This document shows, piece after piece, positions 53,325-63,515 of a stretch of DNA of 64,000 bases. The translations under genes were made by a program, and so were the position numbers. The DNA comes from Pueribacillus theae (GTDB taxonomy: Bacteria > Bacillota > Bacilli > Bacillales > UBA6769): assembly GCF_003097615.1 (NCBI RefSeq), contig NZ_QCZG01000001.1, positions 1-64,000 of the forward strand, in the 5' to 3' direction. The notes beneath the pieces were generated by a model. The model worked only from the letters and a program-made list of their open reading frames with translations. It was not told the origin of the DNA and made no database searches. The stretch's first letter is position 1, and each line of letters begins with the position of its first letter.

Positions 53325-53825
53325 TTATTCGAAATGAAAAGAAACGATATTTTTGATAGGATGATCGCGGTTGCTTCCGTCGCGAAAATAAAGATGAACA
53401 GGACCATCTTCGACGAGAGGTTTCCCGTTTAATGCAAAACAGAGAAAGGCATCTCTCACTTTTGAAAATTCCGCTATTATTTTTTCACCGTTTTTTTGTA
53501 CAATTTGCACATTAGTTATATCTTTTGAAGGGCTGGCATTTTCGATAAAAGGGCGAAAAGGCATCACATAGGAACCTTTTAGTACTTCATCTTTTTTCTT
53601 TTGGTTCACACTTTTTTCGACGGGGGGAGAACTTACTCCGTGAACACGTTCTTTATCCCACTGTTCGGAAATGGCTTTCGTATAATCTTCAATGTCATCC
53701 ACTTTATTTTCGAGTAAATGAAAACACTCTTCCAATTCAATTTTCCGATCGTCAAAAATCCATACACTTGGGTCAAGTGTAATATTGTAGTCTAATTTTC
53801 CAGTGAGTTGAATAATGTTACTCAT
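53325..53825 (-). CDS. ylaL: YlaL family protein
   Basis: 166 residues beginning MSNIIQLTGKLDYNITLDPS with WIFDDRKIELEECF. Contains FRPFIENA and the ending IKNIVSFHFE. Located between ylaJ and glsA, as ylaL is, and I assign it by position and overall pattern. Soluble, no motif recognised, function unknown. Confidence 0.78.
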   Translation of the reverse strand: MSNIIQLTGKLDYNITLDPSVWIFDDRKIELEECFHLLENKVDDIEDYTKAISEQWDKERVHGVSSPPVEKSVNQKKKDEVLKGSYVMPFRPFIENASPSKDITNVQIVQKNGEKIIAEFSKVRDAFLCFALNGKPLVEDGPVHLYFRDGSNRDHPIKNIVSFHFE

Positions 53826-53903
53826 AACTAACTCTCCAATCTTTTTAAGGGATCCTACGTCTATCTTATCATGTACAAATAGGAAAAGGGATATAATAAT
53901 GTG

Positions 53904-54049
53904 TGTTCAAAAAGGAGGACAACGAGAGGCAAGAAGGTCGAGGAAGCGTAGCCCTGAGCACCACAGCGTATGTTTGTAGGATACGTGAGTCGCGGAAGGG
54001 CAAGCTGACGAAGAGATTCGCCGCCTATCGTTCCCGGACTTTTTGAACA
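53904..54049 (-). mobile_element. MITE-like repeat, copy C (146 bp, shortest intact form)
   Basis: Reverse orientation to A and B. Bounded by TGTTCAAAAAG and CTTTTTGAACA, an 11-bp terminal inverted repeat. Its body reads, inverted, the shared sequence of copy A without the 60-bp insertion. It lies 36 bp upstream of glsA. Confidence 0.88.
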
Positions 54050-54085
54050 TCCTCATATAGTTGAAAAGAGATAGGAGTGTTATGA

Positions 54086-55012
54086 TTGCATTGCATTACT
54101 GATGAAGAATTAATCGCACTTGTTGATCAGGCTAGGCCTTTCTGTAAAGAGGGCGAAGTATCAGATTATATTCCAGCACTGGGGAAAGCTGAGCAATCTG
54201 ATTTATCCATTGCAGTATATACTGAAGATGGCTGCCGTTCTGCGGGAGATGTTGAGAAATTGTTTACTTTGCAAAGCGTTAGCAAAATCTTGACATTAGC
54301 CATAGCATTGTGTGATCTAGGTGTAGAAAGAGTATTTGAAAAAGTTGGCATGGAACCGACGGGCGATCCATTTAACTCGATTTCAAAGCTTGAAAATAAT
54401 AAACCATCAAAGCCGTTAAATCCAATGATTAACGCTGGGGCATTAACAGTAACAAATTTAATAAAAGGAAACAATAACAATGACAAGCTTGAGAGAATTT
54501 TAAATTTAGTTCGCGCGATGGCCTGTAATCCTAAAATCAATTATAATTCTTTTGTTGCAGAATCCGAGTATGAAACAGCTTATCTGAATCGTTCGCTTTG
54601 TTATTTTTTAAAAGCACACAAAGTCATCGATTGCGACGTGGAACAATTGCTTGATATTTATACGAAGCAATGCGCCATTGAATTAAATTGCATCGACCTT
54701 TCGCGCATCGGTTTTGTTCTCGCGAATAACGGGGTTGACCCTGATACAGGAGAAACGATTTTGCCTAGAAAAATTACTAGAATTGTTACGACGTTTATGG
54801 TAACCTGCGGGATGTATAACGAATCAGGGGAATTTGCGATCAAAGCTGGAATTCCAGCAAAAAGTGGGGTATCTGGAGCACTTCTTAGTTCAGTCCCTGG
54901 CAGAATGGGGATTGGAGTTTATGGCCCGGCGCTGAATGAAAAAGGGAACAGTATAGCAGGGACAAAATTATTAGAAGAACTTTCAGAAAAACTCCAACTC
55001 AATATTTTTTAA
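54086..55012 (+). CDS. glsA: Glutaminase
   Basis: Hydrolyses L-glutamine to glutamate and ammonia. 308 residues, beta-lactamase-like fold. Catalytic Ser-Lys pair in LQSVSKILTLAIA near 63-68, NPMINAGALTV near 112, and a Tyr in the catalytic core; PAKSGVSGALLSSVPGRMGIG near 258-278 is conserved. TTG 54086 with AGGAG at 8-nt spacing. Corresponds to ylaM in B. subtilis. The repeat copy C sits immediately upstream and may carry or disturb its promoter. Confidence 0.92.
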   Translation: MHCITDEELIALVDQARPFCKEGEVSDYIPALGKAEQSDLSIAVYTEDGCRSAGDVEKLFTLQSVSKILTLAIALCDLGVERVFEKVGMEPTGDPFNSISKLENNKPSKPLNPMINAGALTVTNLIKGNNNNDKLERILNLVRAMACNPKINYNSFVAESEYETAYLNRSLCYFLKAHKVIDCDVEQLLDIYTKQCAIELNCIDLSRIGFVLANNGVDPDTGETILPRKITRIVTTFMVTCGMYNESGEFAIKAGIPAKSGVSGALLSSVPGRMGIGVYGPALNEKGNSIAGTKLLEELSEKLQLNIF

Positions 55013-55126
55013 CAAAATCCAGCTTCTAAAACTCTGACTTCGGGCTCGTACGTTTCTGCTTGCATTTTTGATGAATTAAAGATATGATAAAGTCACGTAA
55101 TTAGGATTCGAAACGGAGGGATCGTT

Positions 55127-55408
55127 TTGTCGCTTGAGACAATTGCCGTACATCGCGAAAAAGCCTATGCCCTGCTTAAGGCTGACGCCAATAAGATCCT
55201 AAAACTAATCGAGGTACAGATGGAAAATTTAACGATGCCGCAATGTCCTCTTTATGAGGAAGTGCTTGATACACAAATGTTTGGTCTTTCTAAAGAAATC
55301 GACTTTGCGATACGATTAGGTTTAGTCGATGAAATAGATGGAAAACAGTTGATGGAAAGCCTTGAAAAGCAATTAACTGTCTTACACGAAGCCTCGACAA
55401 AACCTTAA
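55127..55408 (+). CDS. ylaN: UPF0358 protein YlaN
   Basis: 93 residues: [20 protein letters not shown] at the N terminus, [20 protein letters not shown] and VEDIDG-like ending. Small helical protein; in B. subtilis and S. aureus YlaN is essential under some conditions and linked to iron homeostasis and Fur. TTG 55127 with GGAGGGA upstream. Followed by a strong terminator. Confidence 0.92.
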   Translation: MSLETIAVHREKAYALLKADANKILKLIEVQMENLTMPQCPLYEEVLDTQMFGLSKEIDFAIRLGLVDEIDGKQLMESLEKQLTVLHEASTKP

Positions 55409-55443
55409 AAACTCAAACTATATAAAGATAGTTTGAGTTTTTT
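55407..55443 (+). terminator. Terminator after ylaN
   Basis: A 14-bp stem AAAACTCAAACTAT / ATAGTTTGAGTTTT with a short loop and T tract. Confidence 0.93.
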
Positions 55444-55507
55444 ATATTTAAATTGGACGAAAATATGATAAAATAAATGCTATCTAGCTGTAAGGGTTGA
55501 GTAAAGC

Positions 55508-56692
55508 ATGCTAAAAAAGTTATTAAAAAACTATGACTATTCTTTGATTATCGCCATGTTTTTACTAATCGGCTTTGGAATTATCATGATTTATAGTGCT
55601 AGCATGGTTGTTACAGTAACAAAATTTGACCCTCCCCGCCCAAGCAATTACTTTTTTATTAAACAGCTGCAATGGCTGGCAGTAGGAATGGTTCCTTTTA
55701 TCCTAACGATGGTATTGCCTTACCAGGTTTATAAACGTTTTATGAAAATGATTATCATTGTTTCTTTAGCCTTGCTGCTTATCGTTTTGTTTGCTGGTTC
55801 CACATTTAATAATGGGCAAAGGTGGATCTCTTTTGCAGGAATTACGATTCAGCCATCAGAATTTATTAAGGTTGGCCTGATTATATATTTGGCAGCTATC
55901 TTTTCTAAGAAACAAAGCTACATAACAAACTTTAAAAAGGCTGTAGTTCCTCCCTTGATCGTAATCAGTGTGTTTTTTTTCCTAGTGGCCAAGCAGCCGG
56001 ATTTAGGTACGGCGGTGATTATCGCGGGAGTTTCAGGCGTTATGATCATTTGTTCTGGTATGAAAGGAAAACATCTTTTTTCATTAATTGGGCTTTGCTT
56101 TGTCGCTTTTTCGATTATTGCGACAGCGTTGCCAATCTTTTTATCCGACGAGCAATTATCAAGAATATCCGGTGCCTATGATCCGTTCTCGGATCCGCAA
56201 GATTCTGGCTACCATTTAATTAATTCTTATTTGGCGATTGCTTCCGGCGGAATAACTGGAAGAGGGTTAGGAGACAGCATTCAAAAATACGGGTTTCTTC
56301 CCGAACCATATACAGACTTTATTATGGCAATTGTTATTGAAGAACTTGGAGTGTTTGGGACAATCTTTGTGATAGGTTTGCTCGCTTTTATTGTTTATAA
56401 AGGATTTATGATTGGCATACGCTGCCAGGATACCTTTGGCAGCTTGCTAGCTATAGGAATCTCATCTTTAATTGCGATTCAATCTTTTGTTAATTTGGGG
56501 ACGGTCTCCGGTTTGCTTCCAATAACAGGGGCACCATTGCCTTTTATAAGCTATGGCGGATCATTCCTTGTTCTAGCAATGACTTCGATGGGGATCCTTA
56601 TTAATATTTCATCATTTGTTAATATGAAACGAAAAGCTCTCCAACCTGCACCAACAAAAAATAAGAGTGAAGGAAGGATAGTCTATAGATAG
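55508..56692 (+). CDS. ftsW: FtsW (SEDS peptidoglycan polymerase for division)
   Basis: 394 residues, about ten membrane helices. SEDS features: early FGIIMIYSAS near 22, AKQPDLGTAVII near 161 with the family Asp, GYHLINSYLAIASGGITGRG near 238, and the C-terminal GLLPITGAPLPFISYGGSF near 336. Acts with a class B PBP at the septum. ATG 55508, weak binding site. Directly upstream of pyc as in B. subtilis, where ftsW is essential. RodA-type alternative is unlikely given the neighbours. Confidence 0.93.
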   Translation: MLKKLLKNYDYSLIIAMFLLIGFGIIMIYSASMVVTVTKFDPPRPSNYFFIKQLQWLAVGMVPFILTMVLPYQVYKRFMKMIIIVSLALLLIVLFAGSTFNNGQRWISFAGITIQPSEFIKVGLIIYLAAIFSKKQSYITNFKKAVVPPLIVISVFFFLVAKQPDLGTAVIIAGVSGVMIICSGMKGKHLFSLIGLCFVAFSIIATALPIFLSDEQLSRISGAYDPFSDPQDSGYHLINSYLAIASGGITGRGLGDSIQKYGFLPEPYTDFIMAIVIEELGVFGTIFVIGLLAFIVYKGFMIGIRCQDTFGSLLAIGISSLIAIQSFVNLGTVSGLLPITGAPLPFISYGGSFLVLAMTSMGILINISSFVNMKRKALQPAPTKNKSEGRIVYR

Positions 56693-56718
56693 AATTCAAT
56701 AAATAGGAGGATATGTGA

Positions 56719-59700
56719 ATGGATAGGAAAATCAATAAAGTTTTAGTTGCAAACAGAGGGGAAATAGCGATACGAGTCTTCAGGGCATGTACTGAACTGG
56801 GGATACGAACGGTCGCGATTTATTCAAATGAAGATACAGGTTCGTTTCATCGGTATAAAGCGGATGAAGCGTATCTTGTAGGTGAAGGAAAAAAACCGAT
56901 TGAGGCGTACCTTGATATTGAAAACATCATCGAGATAGCAAAAGCCAATGATGTGGATGCGATTCATCCAGGCTATGGTTTTCTTTCTGAAAATGCAAAG
57001 TTTGCACAACGCTGTGAAGAAGAAGGAATTATTTTTATCGGCCCAAAACCTGAACATCTTATCATGTTTGGAGATAAAGTTCGCGCAAGAAGCGAAGCAA
57101 TTAAAGCTAAAATCCCTGTCATTCCAGGAACGGACGGGCCTGTAAAGAATGTCGAAGAAGTGCGCGACTTTGCTTCAACCTATGGTTACCCAATTATCAT
57201 TAAGGCTTCTCTTGGCGGCGGCGGACGCGGAATGAGAATTGTTAGAAGCGAAGAAGCGCTAGAAGAAGCTTATAACCGGGCGAAGTCAGAAGCGAAAGCA
57301 GCTTTTGGCGGGGACGAGGTGTACGCTGAAAAGTATATTGAAAAACCAAAGCATATTGAAGTACAGATTCTTGCTGATAAAAACGGACACACTGTCCATT
57401 TATATGAGCGTGACTGTTCAATTCAAAGGCGCCATCAAAAGGTTATCGAAGTGGCTCCAAGTGTTTCGCTTAGCGATGAACTTAGAGAAGCCATTTGTAA
57501 CTCCGCCGTCGATTTAGCTAAAAACGTAAATTATTTGAACGCAGGAACAGTAGAATTCCTAGTTACTCAAGATGGGGAATACTATTTTATTGAAGTCAAT
57601 CCAAGAGTACAGGTTGAGCATACAATTACAGAGTTAATTACTGGCGTTGACATTGTACAATCACAAATTTTAATTGCCGATGGCCATGAGTTGCATGGTA
57701 AAGTGGTGGGCATCCCTCAGCAAGAAGATATTCGTACGAACGGGTTTGCCATTCAATCACGCGTGACGACAGAAGACCCGGCGAATAATTTTATGCCTGA
57801 CACTGGTAAAATCATGGCGTATCGTTCCGGTGGCGGCTTTGGTGTTCGTCTTGATGCCGGAAATGGATTTCAAGGTGCTGTCATTACTCCTTACTATGAT
57901 TCGCTATTAGTAAAAGTTTCGACGTGGGCATTGACTTATGAACAAGCAGCCGCAAAAATGATACGAAATTTGAAAGAATTCCGTATTCGGGGAATTAAAA
58001 CAAATATCCCTTTCTTGGAAAATGTGATTAAACATGAAAAATTTATGAATGGCAATTATGATACTTCATTAATTGATACATCACCAGAACTATTTGTTTT
58101 TCCAAAAAGATTGGACCGCGGTACGAAGATGTTGTCTTATATCGGTTCAACAACCATTAATGGATTTCCGGGTCTTGAAAAAAAGAAAAAGCCTGCGTTC
58201 CCTGAGCGGAGAATGCCGAAGTATAAAAAAACCGAGAATGTCCAAGATGGAACGAAACAAATTTTGGAAAAGGGTGGTCCGGAAGGGCTTGTTGAATGGG
58301 TAAAAGCGCAAAATAAAATATTATTAACGGATACGACTTTCCGTGATGCCCATCAATCGTTGCTCGCAACAAGAGTAAGATCATATGACTTGCTGGAAAT
58401 TGCGGAACCAACAGCACATTTGCTGCCAAACCTTTTCTCAATCGAAATGTGGGGCGGGGCGACATTCGATGTTGCGATGCGCTTTTTGAATGAAGATCCG
58501 TGGGAGCGTTTAATTGCTTTAAGAGAAAAAATTCCAAACGTTTTATTTCAAATGTTGCTAAGAGCATCGAATGCTGTCGGCTACAAAAACTATCCAGATA
58601 ATTTAATTCGTGAATTCGTCAAGCAATCTGCAGACGCTGGCATTGATGTGTTCCGGATTTTTGACAGCTTGAACTGGATTGAAGGAATGAAACCAGCAAT
58701 CGATTCTGTAAGAGAATCCGGAAAAATTGCCGAGGCATCCATTTGCTACACAGGTGATATTCTTGATTCAACAAGAAAGAAATATGATTTAGCTTATTAT
58801 AAAAAAATGGCAAAAGAATTAGAAAGCGCAGGAGCCCATATTCTAGGCATTAAAGATATGGCAGGGCTACTTAAACCCCAAGCTGCCTTTGAATTAATTT
58901 CTGCATTAAAAGAAACGGTCGATTTGCCGATCCATTTGCATACCCATGATACGAGCGGCAATGGAATTTTCACATATGCGAAAGCGATAGAAGCCGGTGT
59001 TGACATTGTCGATGTTGCTGTTAGCGCGATGGCTGGGCTAACGTCACAACCGAGTGCAAATACGTTATATTATGCGTTAAATGGTTTAGAAAGAGCTCCA
59101 GAACTTGACATCAGGGCGTTGGAGGAACTTTCTCACTATTGGGAAGACACAAGAAAATATTACGAAGGCTTCGAAAGCGGAATGAATGCCCCACACAGCG
59201 AAATATATGAACACGAAATGCCTGGTGGCCAATACAGCAACTTGCAACAACAGGCGAAGGCGGTTGGTTTAGGCGACAAATGGGAGAAAGTGAAGAAAAT
59301 GTACCGCCGTGTCAATGACATGTTCGGGGACGTTGTAAAGGTAACGCCTTCTTCAAAAGTTGTCGGGGATATGGCGCTGTTCATGGTTCAAAACGATCTT
59401 AATGAAGATGATATTTATGAAAAAGGTGAAACATTGGATTTCCCTGATTCAGTGATCGAATTTTTCCAAGGATATTTAGGACAACCATACCAAGGCTTCC
59501 CGAAAGAACTGCAAAAAATCATTCTTAAAGGGCGAGAAGCGATTACAACTAGACCGGGTGAGCTTTTGGAACCTATCAACTTCCATGAACTAAGAGAAAC
59601 GCTGCAAGGGAAGCTCAACAGACAAGTGACAATGCATGATATCATCTCTTATGCCTTATATCCAAAAGTCTTTATGGATTATGCGAATTTGGCGGAACAG

Positions 59701-60162
59701 TTTGGTGATCTCTCAGTACTCGATACGCCTACTTTCTTTTACGGCATGCGGTTAGGAGAAGAAATTAAAGTAGAGATTGAACGAGGAAAAACACTCATTG
59801 TAAAGCTAGTATCTGTTGGCCAGCCTCAACTCGATGGTACAAGAGTTGTCTATTTTGAACTAAACGGCCAGCCTCGCGAAGTAGTCGTAAAAGATTTAAA
59901 TGTAAAAACAGCGATCGCACAAAAGCCGAAAGCGGATCGAGATAATCCGAACCATATCGGAGCAACAATGCCAGGTACCGTTATCGAAGTCCTTGTTAAA
60001 AAAGGGGAACAAGTGAAAAAAGGCGATCATCTCATGATAACGGAAGCAATGAAAATGGAGACGACGGTTCAGGCGCCATTCGATGGAACGATTGTTGATG
60101 TTTTTGTAAATAATGGAGAAGCGATTCAAACAGGTGATTTATTGATCGAAGTAACGAAATAA
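56719..60162 (+). CDS. pyc: Pyruvate carboxylase
   Basis: 1147 residues, the full bacterial PYC. Order: biotin carboxylase (1-450, with glycine loop KASLGGGGRGMR and ERDCSIQRRHQKVIEV), carboxyltransferase (about 530-800, with TDTTFRDAHQSL and the metal HLHTHDTSGNG), allosteric linker, and biotin carrier (about 1080-1147) with biotinyl Lys1112 in TEAMKMETT. Replenishes oxaloacetate for the TCA cycle using pyruvate shared with PDH. ATG 56719, AGGAGG 9 nt upstream, 26 bp after ftsW, so probably co-transcribed. Known to be controlled by DarB and acetyl-CoA in relatives. Confidence 0.97.
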   Translation: MDRKINKVLVANRGEIAIRVFRACTELGIRTVAIYSNEDTGSFHRYKADEAYLVGEGKKPIEAYLDIENIIEIAKANDVDAIHPGYGFLSENAKFAQRCEEEGIIFIGPKPEHLIMFGDKVRARSEAIKAKIPVIPGTDGPVKNVEEVRDFASTYGYPIIIKASLGGGGRGMRIVRSEEALEEAYNRAKSEAKAAFGGDEVYAEKYIEKPKHIEVQILADKNGHTVHLYERDCSIQRRHQKVIEVAPSVSLSDELREAICNSAVDLAKNVNYLNAGTVEFLVTQDGEYYFIEVNPRVQVEHTITELITGVDIVQSQILIADGHELHGKVVGIPQQEDIRTNGFAIQSRVTTEDPANNFMPDTGKIMAYRSGGGFGVRLDAGNGFQGAVITPYYDSLLVKVSTWALTYEQAAAKMIRNLKEFRIRGIKTNIPFLENVIKHEKFMNGNYDTSLIDTSPELFVFPKRLDRGTKMLSYIGSTTINGFPGLEKKKKPAFPERRMPKYKKTENVQDGTKQILEKGGPEGLVEWVKAQNKILLTDTTFRDAHQSLLATRVRSYDLLEIAEPTAHLLPNLFSIEMWGGATFDVAMRFLNEDPWERLIALREKIPNVLFQMLLRASNAVGYKNYPDNLIREFVKQSADAGIDVFRIFDSLNWIEGMKPAIDSVRESGKIAEASICYTGDILDSTRKKYDLAYYKKMAKELESAGAHILGIKDMAGLLKPQAAFELISALKETVDLPIHLHTHDTSGNGIFTYAKAIEAGVDIVDVAVSAMAGLTSQPSANTLYYALNGLERAPELDIRALEELSHYWEDTRKYYEGFESGMNAPHSEIYEHEMPGGQYSNLQQQAKAVGLGDKWEKVKKMYRRVNDMFGDVVKVTPSSKVVGDMALFMVQNDLNEDDIYEKGETLDFPDSVIEFFQGYLGQPYQGFPKELQKIILKGREAITTRPGELLEPINFHELRETLQGKLNRQVTMHDIISYALYPKVFMDYANLAEQFGDLSVLDTPTFFYGMRLGEEIKVEIERGKTLIVKLVSVGQPQLDGTRVVYFELNGQPREVVVKDLNVKTAIAQKPKADRDNPNHIGATMPGTVIEVLVKKGEQVKKGDHLMITEAMKMETTVQAPFDGTIVDVFVNNGEAIQTGDLLIEVTK

Positions 60163-60194
60163 AAATAAGCTTGCCTTTGGGCAAGCTTATTTTT
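60161..60194. terminator. Bidirectional terminator between pyc and ctaA
   Basis: AATAAGCTTGCC-TTTG-GGCAAGCTTATT, flanked by A and T tracts. Confidence 0.93.
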
Positions 60195-61101
60195 CATGCT
60201 GTAAAAGTTTTTGTCTCGTGGCGATAAGAAGCAAGTATGAAATGACGACAAATAAGCATGAAATGAAAAAACCGTGTGCAAGCGTTATAAAAAGGTTTAA
60301 CTTTGAAAAAATAATCAATGCACCGGAGAAAACTTGAAAAATAACGAACAAGAAAGCGAACAAGAAAGAATAGAAAATTACTTTTTCATTCTTAAATTCC
60401 TTTGCTGCTCTTATAAACATATACAATAACCAGATGAAAACAACAAATGCTAGAATTCGATGGATAAAATGGACACCTGCCAAAGAATTTAGAGGTGGAA
60501 TCCATTCAGTGGCACCACAAACCGGCCATGATGAACAAGCAAGGCTAGCCTTTGTATGCCTAACGAAAGCGCCGCTGTAAATGGCGATATAGAGGAAAAT
60601 AGCAAAAACATACAATTGCGTCCGGAATGTTTTCGGCATTTCAACAACGTATTCTTTGCCCAACCGATCATCCTCAAAAACAAGCAAAGTCAATAAAAAG
60701 ACAGAAGCCAACGAAAGAAGCGAAATTCCAAAATGCAGGGCCAAAACAGCAGATGATTGTCCCCATATGACAGCAGCAGCTCCAAGAAGACCTTGGAACG
60801 CAATTAGAAAAACAGAAAAAAAAGCGAGCCATTTCGTTTCTCTCAAGTGGCCAAGCTTTTTCCAAGTCCAAATTGCCAACATAATGACCATAATACCTAA
60901 GAGGCCTGATACAACCCGGTGGCTGTATTCGATAATCGTTTCAACTTCGGGCTGGGTTGGAAGTAGTTTTCCATAGCAAAGCGGCCATGAATTTCCGCAG
61001 CCGTCGCCGGAATCCGTCGTCGTTACGATTGCACCCATTAATAAAATGACAAACATTCCGAGCGTCGTAACGGCAGCATAAACTTTTAACAATTTATTCA
61101 C
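60187..61101 (-). CDS. ctaA: Heme A synthase
   Basis: 304 residues, eight hydrophobic segments. Oxidises heme O to heme A for the caa3 and aa3 oxidases. The Cys pair DGCGNSWPLCYGK near 35-45 forms the extracellular disulfide, a second pair is in ASLACSSWPVCG near 190, and conserved His occur in EYSHRVVSG near 60 and FIHRILAF near 215. GTG 61101 is chosen for AAGGTG 7 nt upstream; the GTG at 61110 is upstream of that site. Divergent from ctaB. Confidence 0.93.
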   Translation of the reverse strand: MNKLLKVYAAVTTLGMFVILLMGAIVTTTDSGDGCGNSWPLCYGKLLPTQPEVETIIEYSHRVVSGLLGIMVIMLAIWTWKKLGHLRETKWLAFFSVFLIAFQGLLGAAAVIWGQSSAVLALHFGISLLSLASVFLLTLLVFEDDRLGKEYVVEMPKTFRTQLYVFAIFLYIAIYSGAFVRHTKASLACSSWPVCGATEWIPPLNSLAGVHFIHRILAFVVFIWLLYMFIRAAKEFKNEKVIFYSFLFAFLFVIFQVFSGALIIFSKLNLFITLAHGFFISCLFVVISYLLLIATRQKLLQHEK

Positions 61102-61452
61102 AATTAGCACCTTCTTCTAAATTAGGCAACAGGGTTCGTCAAAATCGAATCTATAATGAATAACGTGCCAAATCTACGGCAAATCTAGATTCAGCACTTA
61201 TTTTCAGGCTCTCGTATTGCTATACAAAATAAATAAGTTCGTTTATAATAATGGTTGATTCGACCAAATTCCCTATCAATCTTATCATACCATTCATCAA
61301 AAAGTGTGAACAACCTTAGAAACAATTGTGAAAGATGTATGATATTCAGCGGCATAGGATTGATATCCTTGCAAAGATCCTAGATAATAAGGGTTGCAAA
61401 GTAAATTAGAAGTCATTCATTTTGTAAGCTTAGAACAAAGGAGGTGTGATTT
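61102..61452. promoter_or_regulatory. Divergent ctaA/ctaBCD control region
   Basis: A 351-bp gene-free interval. TTGTGAAAG (61326-61334) and AAAGTGTGAAC (61301-61311) resemble the TTTGTGAAT boxes bound by ResD in B. subtilis, where ctaA is ResDE-controlled. Promoter positions are not resolved. Assignment of ResD sites is by pattern only. Confidence 0.5.
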
Positions 61453-62385
61453 GTGGAAAGGGCAAAAGCAGTTACCGTAAGCAAAGTAATGGAACCGGGT
61501 CCTTTATCAGAACCTAAAACAGGAACTTGGAAAGACTTTATAACACTTACGAAGACTGGAATCGTTACTTCCAACTTTATGACAGCGTTCCTGGGGGTTT
61601 GGCTAGCAGCTAAGTTTACAGGCTTTTCTCTTACAGAAAACTTTTTGCATGTTTTCTTGGCCCTGTTAGGAACAACATTAGTTATAGCTGGCGGTACTTC
61701 ATTAAACAACTATATTGACCGCGATATTGATGAAATGATGCCGCGTACACAAGATAGACCGTCTGTTGATGGTAGAATCCCTCCTAATCAAGTGTTGTGG
61801 GTAGGCTTTAGCCTTTCTGTTATTGGTATCGTTTTACTTTTAATGACAAATGTAATCTCTGCAGTTTTCGGATTGATTGGACTGCTTTTCTATGTTGTTC
61901 TCTATTCAATGTGGACAAAAAGAACAACATCATTCAATACTGCGGTTGGCGCTGTATCAGGAGCGATGCCTCCGGTAATTGGCTGGGCGGCTATTGATCC
62001 TCAGCTTCATCCAGTAGCCTTAATCCTGTTTTTAATTTTGTTTTTTTGGCAAATGCCGCATTTTTTTGCAATTAGTATGATGAGATGTGAGGATTACCGG
62101 GCTGCGGGAATTCCGATGCTCCCTGTCGTAGCAGGGTTTGAAGCAACAAAGCGGCAAATGGTTCTTTATGTTACCGCATTAATTCCTGTTTCATTGCTTC
62201 TATTTAAGCTTGGTGTTGTTTATACCGCTTTCATGGCTGCATTGGGTCTTGGATGGTTTGCTGTCGGTTTAGCCGGTTTCAAAATGAAAGACGAATTGAA
62301 ATGGGCAAAAATAATGTTTGTTTACTCACTGAACTATCTCACAATTATGGTTATCGTTACAATTTTAGTTACATTTAAGATGTAA
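61453..62385 (+). CDS. ctaB: Protoheme IX farnesyltransferase (heme O synthase)
   Basis: 310 residues, UbiA-type prenyltransferase with about nine helices. First Asp motif [18 protein letters not shown] near 92-109 and the second motif region [11 protein letters not shown] near 213. Adds farnesyl to heme B, giving heme O for CtaA. GTG 61453 after AAAGGAGGTG. First of ctaBCD. Confidence 0.95.
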   Translation: MERAKAVTVSKVMEPGPLSEPKTGTWKDFITLTKTGIVTSNFMTAFLGVWLAAKFTGFSLTENFLHVFLALLGTTLVIAGGTSLNNYIDRDIDEMMPRTQDRPSVDGRIPPNQVLWVGFSLSVIGIVLLLMTNVISAVFGLIGLLFYVVLYSMWTKRTTSFNTAVGAVSGAMPPVIGWAAIDPQLHPVALILFLILFFWQMPHFFAISMMRCEDYRAAGIPMLPVVAGFEATKRQMVLYVTALIPVSLLLFKLGVVYTAFMAALGLGWFAVGLAGFKMKDELKWAKIMFVYSLNYLTIMVIVTILVTFKM

Positions 62386-62472
62386 CAATCTGTACCTAGT
62401 GTACAGATATATACATAAAATAAGTGTTTCTTACTGCAAGAATTTAAAGACTTGAGAAAGTGAGGTAAAGAC

Positions 62473-63495
62473 ATGAAAAAGATGTTAAGGTTGATTCCCG
62501 TTCCTATCTTCGGTTTCCTCTTATTAATGCTTGCAGGATGCGGGGAAGAAAACCTATCAGCTCTTCGACCAAAAGGAACAGGAGCAAAAATTCAATTTGA
62601 TTTAATGATGCTGAGCATCTATATCATGATAGGCGTTTTTCTCGTTGTGGCTATCATTTTTACGTATGTCATATTGAAGTATAGAAAGCGCCGAGGTGAG
62701 GAAGATGTCATTCCGGAACAAGTGGAAGGAAATACAACGCTTGAGGTGCTTTGGACTGCAATTCCAATCCTTTTATTATTGATACTGGCGATTCCGACGG
62801 TGTTAGCTACCTTCACATTAGCTGCAGAAGCGCCTGAAGATGATAAGGATACGCTAAAGGTTGAAGTAACAGCTCATCAATATTGGTGGGATTTTAATTA
62901 TCCTGGTTTGGATTTCAATACATCGCAAGATTTGTATATTCCGGTAGGCGAGAAAGTTTATTTTGACCTAACTTCCAATGATGTCATCCATTCGTTCTGG
63001 ATTCCTGCTTTATCCGGGAAAATGGATACAAATCCAGGTTTGAAAAACAGCATGTGGATTGAAGCGAAAGAACCTGGTGTTTACAAAGGAAAATGTGCAG
63101 AGTTATGTGGACCATCCCATGCTTTAATGGACTTTAAAGTCATTGCTCTTGAGAGAGATGATTTTGACGCATGGGCTGACAAAATGAAAAATGCGAAAGC
63201 GAAAGCTGACACTGAGGCAGCTCAAGCTGGAGAAGAAGTTTTTAAACAAAGCTGCATTTCTTGTCACGCTGTTGGTGAGGAAGGCGGAAATCTCGCACCA
63301 AACTTAACAAACTTTGGCGATCGTGAAACATTAGCCGGTTTTCTTGATGTAACAGATGAAAACATTGCGGATTGGATTAAAGATCCTCAGTCCTTAAAAC
63401 CTGCTAACAGTATGCCTGGCTTTGGAAACGACTTAAGCGATGATGAAATCAATTCACTTGTTGCCTACTTAAAAGAACAAAAAATTAATCAATAA
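62473..63495 (+). CDS. ctaC: Cytochrome c oxidase subunit II (caa3 type)
   Basis: 340 residues. Lipoprotein signal with lipobox MLAGCGEE (Cys23), two membrane helices (about 40-65 and 90-115), then the CuA domain: VIHSFWIPALSGK near 175 and CAELCGPSHALMDF near 208-221 with both CuA Cys and His. A C-terminal cytochrome c domain follows with CISCHAVG near 258 and the axial Met in NSMPGFG near 314. The fused haem c marks a caa3 oxidase. ATG 62473 with AGTGAGG upstream. Confidence 0.96.
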   Translation: MKKMLRLIPVPIFGFLLLMLAGCGEENLSALRPKGTGAKIQFDLMMLSIYIMIGVFLVVAIIFTYVILKYRKRRGEEDVIPEQVEGNTTLEVLWTAIPILLLLILAIPTVLATFTLAAEAPEDDKDTLKVEVTAHQYWWDFNYPGLDFNTSQDLYIPVGEKVYFDLTSNDVIHSFWIPALSGKMDTNPGLKNSMWIEAKEPGVYKGKCAELCGPSHALMDFKVIALERDDFDAWADKMKNAKAKADTEAAQAGEEVFKQSCISCHAVGEEGGNLAPNLTNFGDRETLAGFLDVTDENIADWIKDPQSLKPANSMPGFGNDLSDDEINSLVAYLKEQKINQ

Positions 63496-63515
63496 ATGAT
63501 TAAGGAGGTTTAAAC

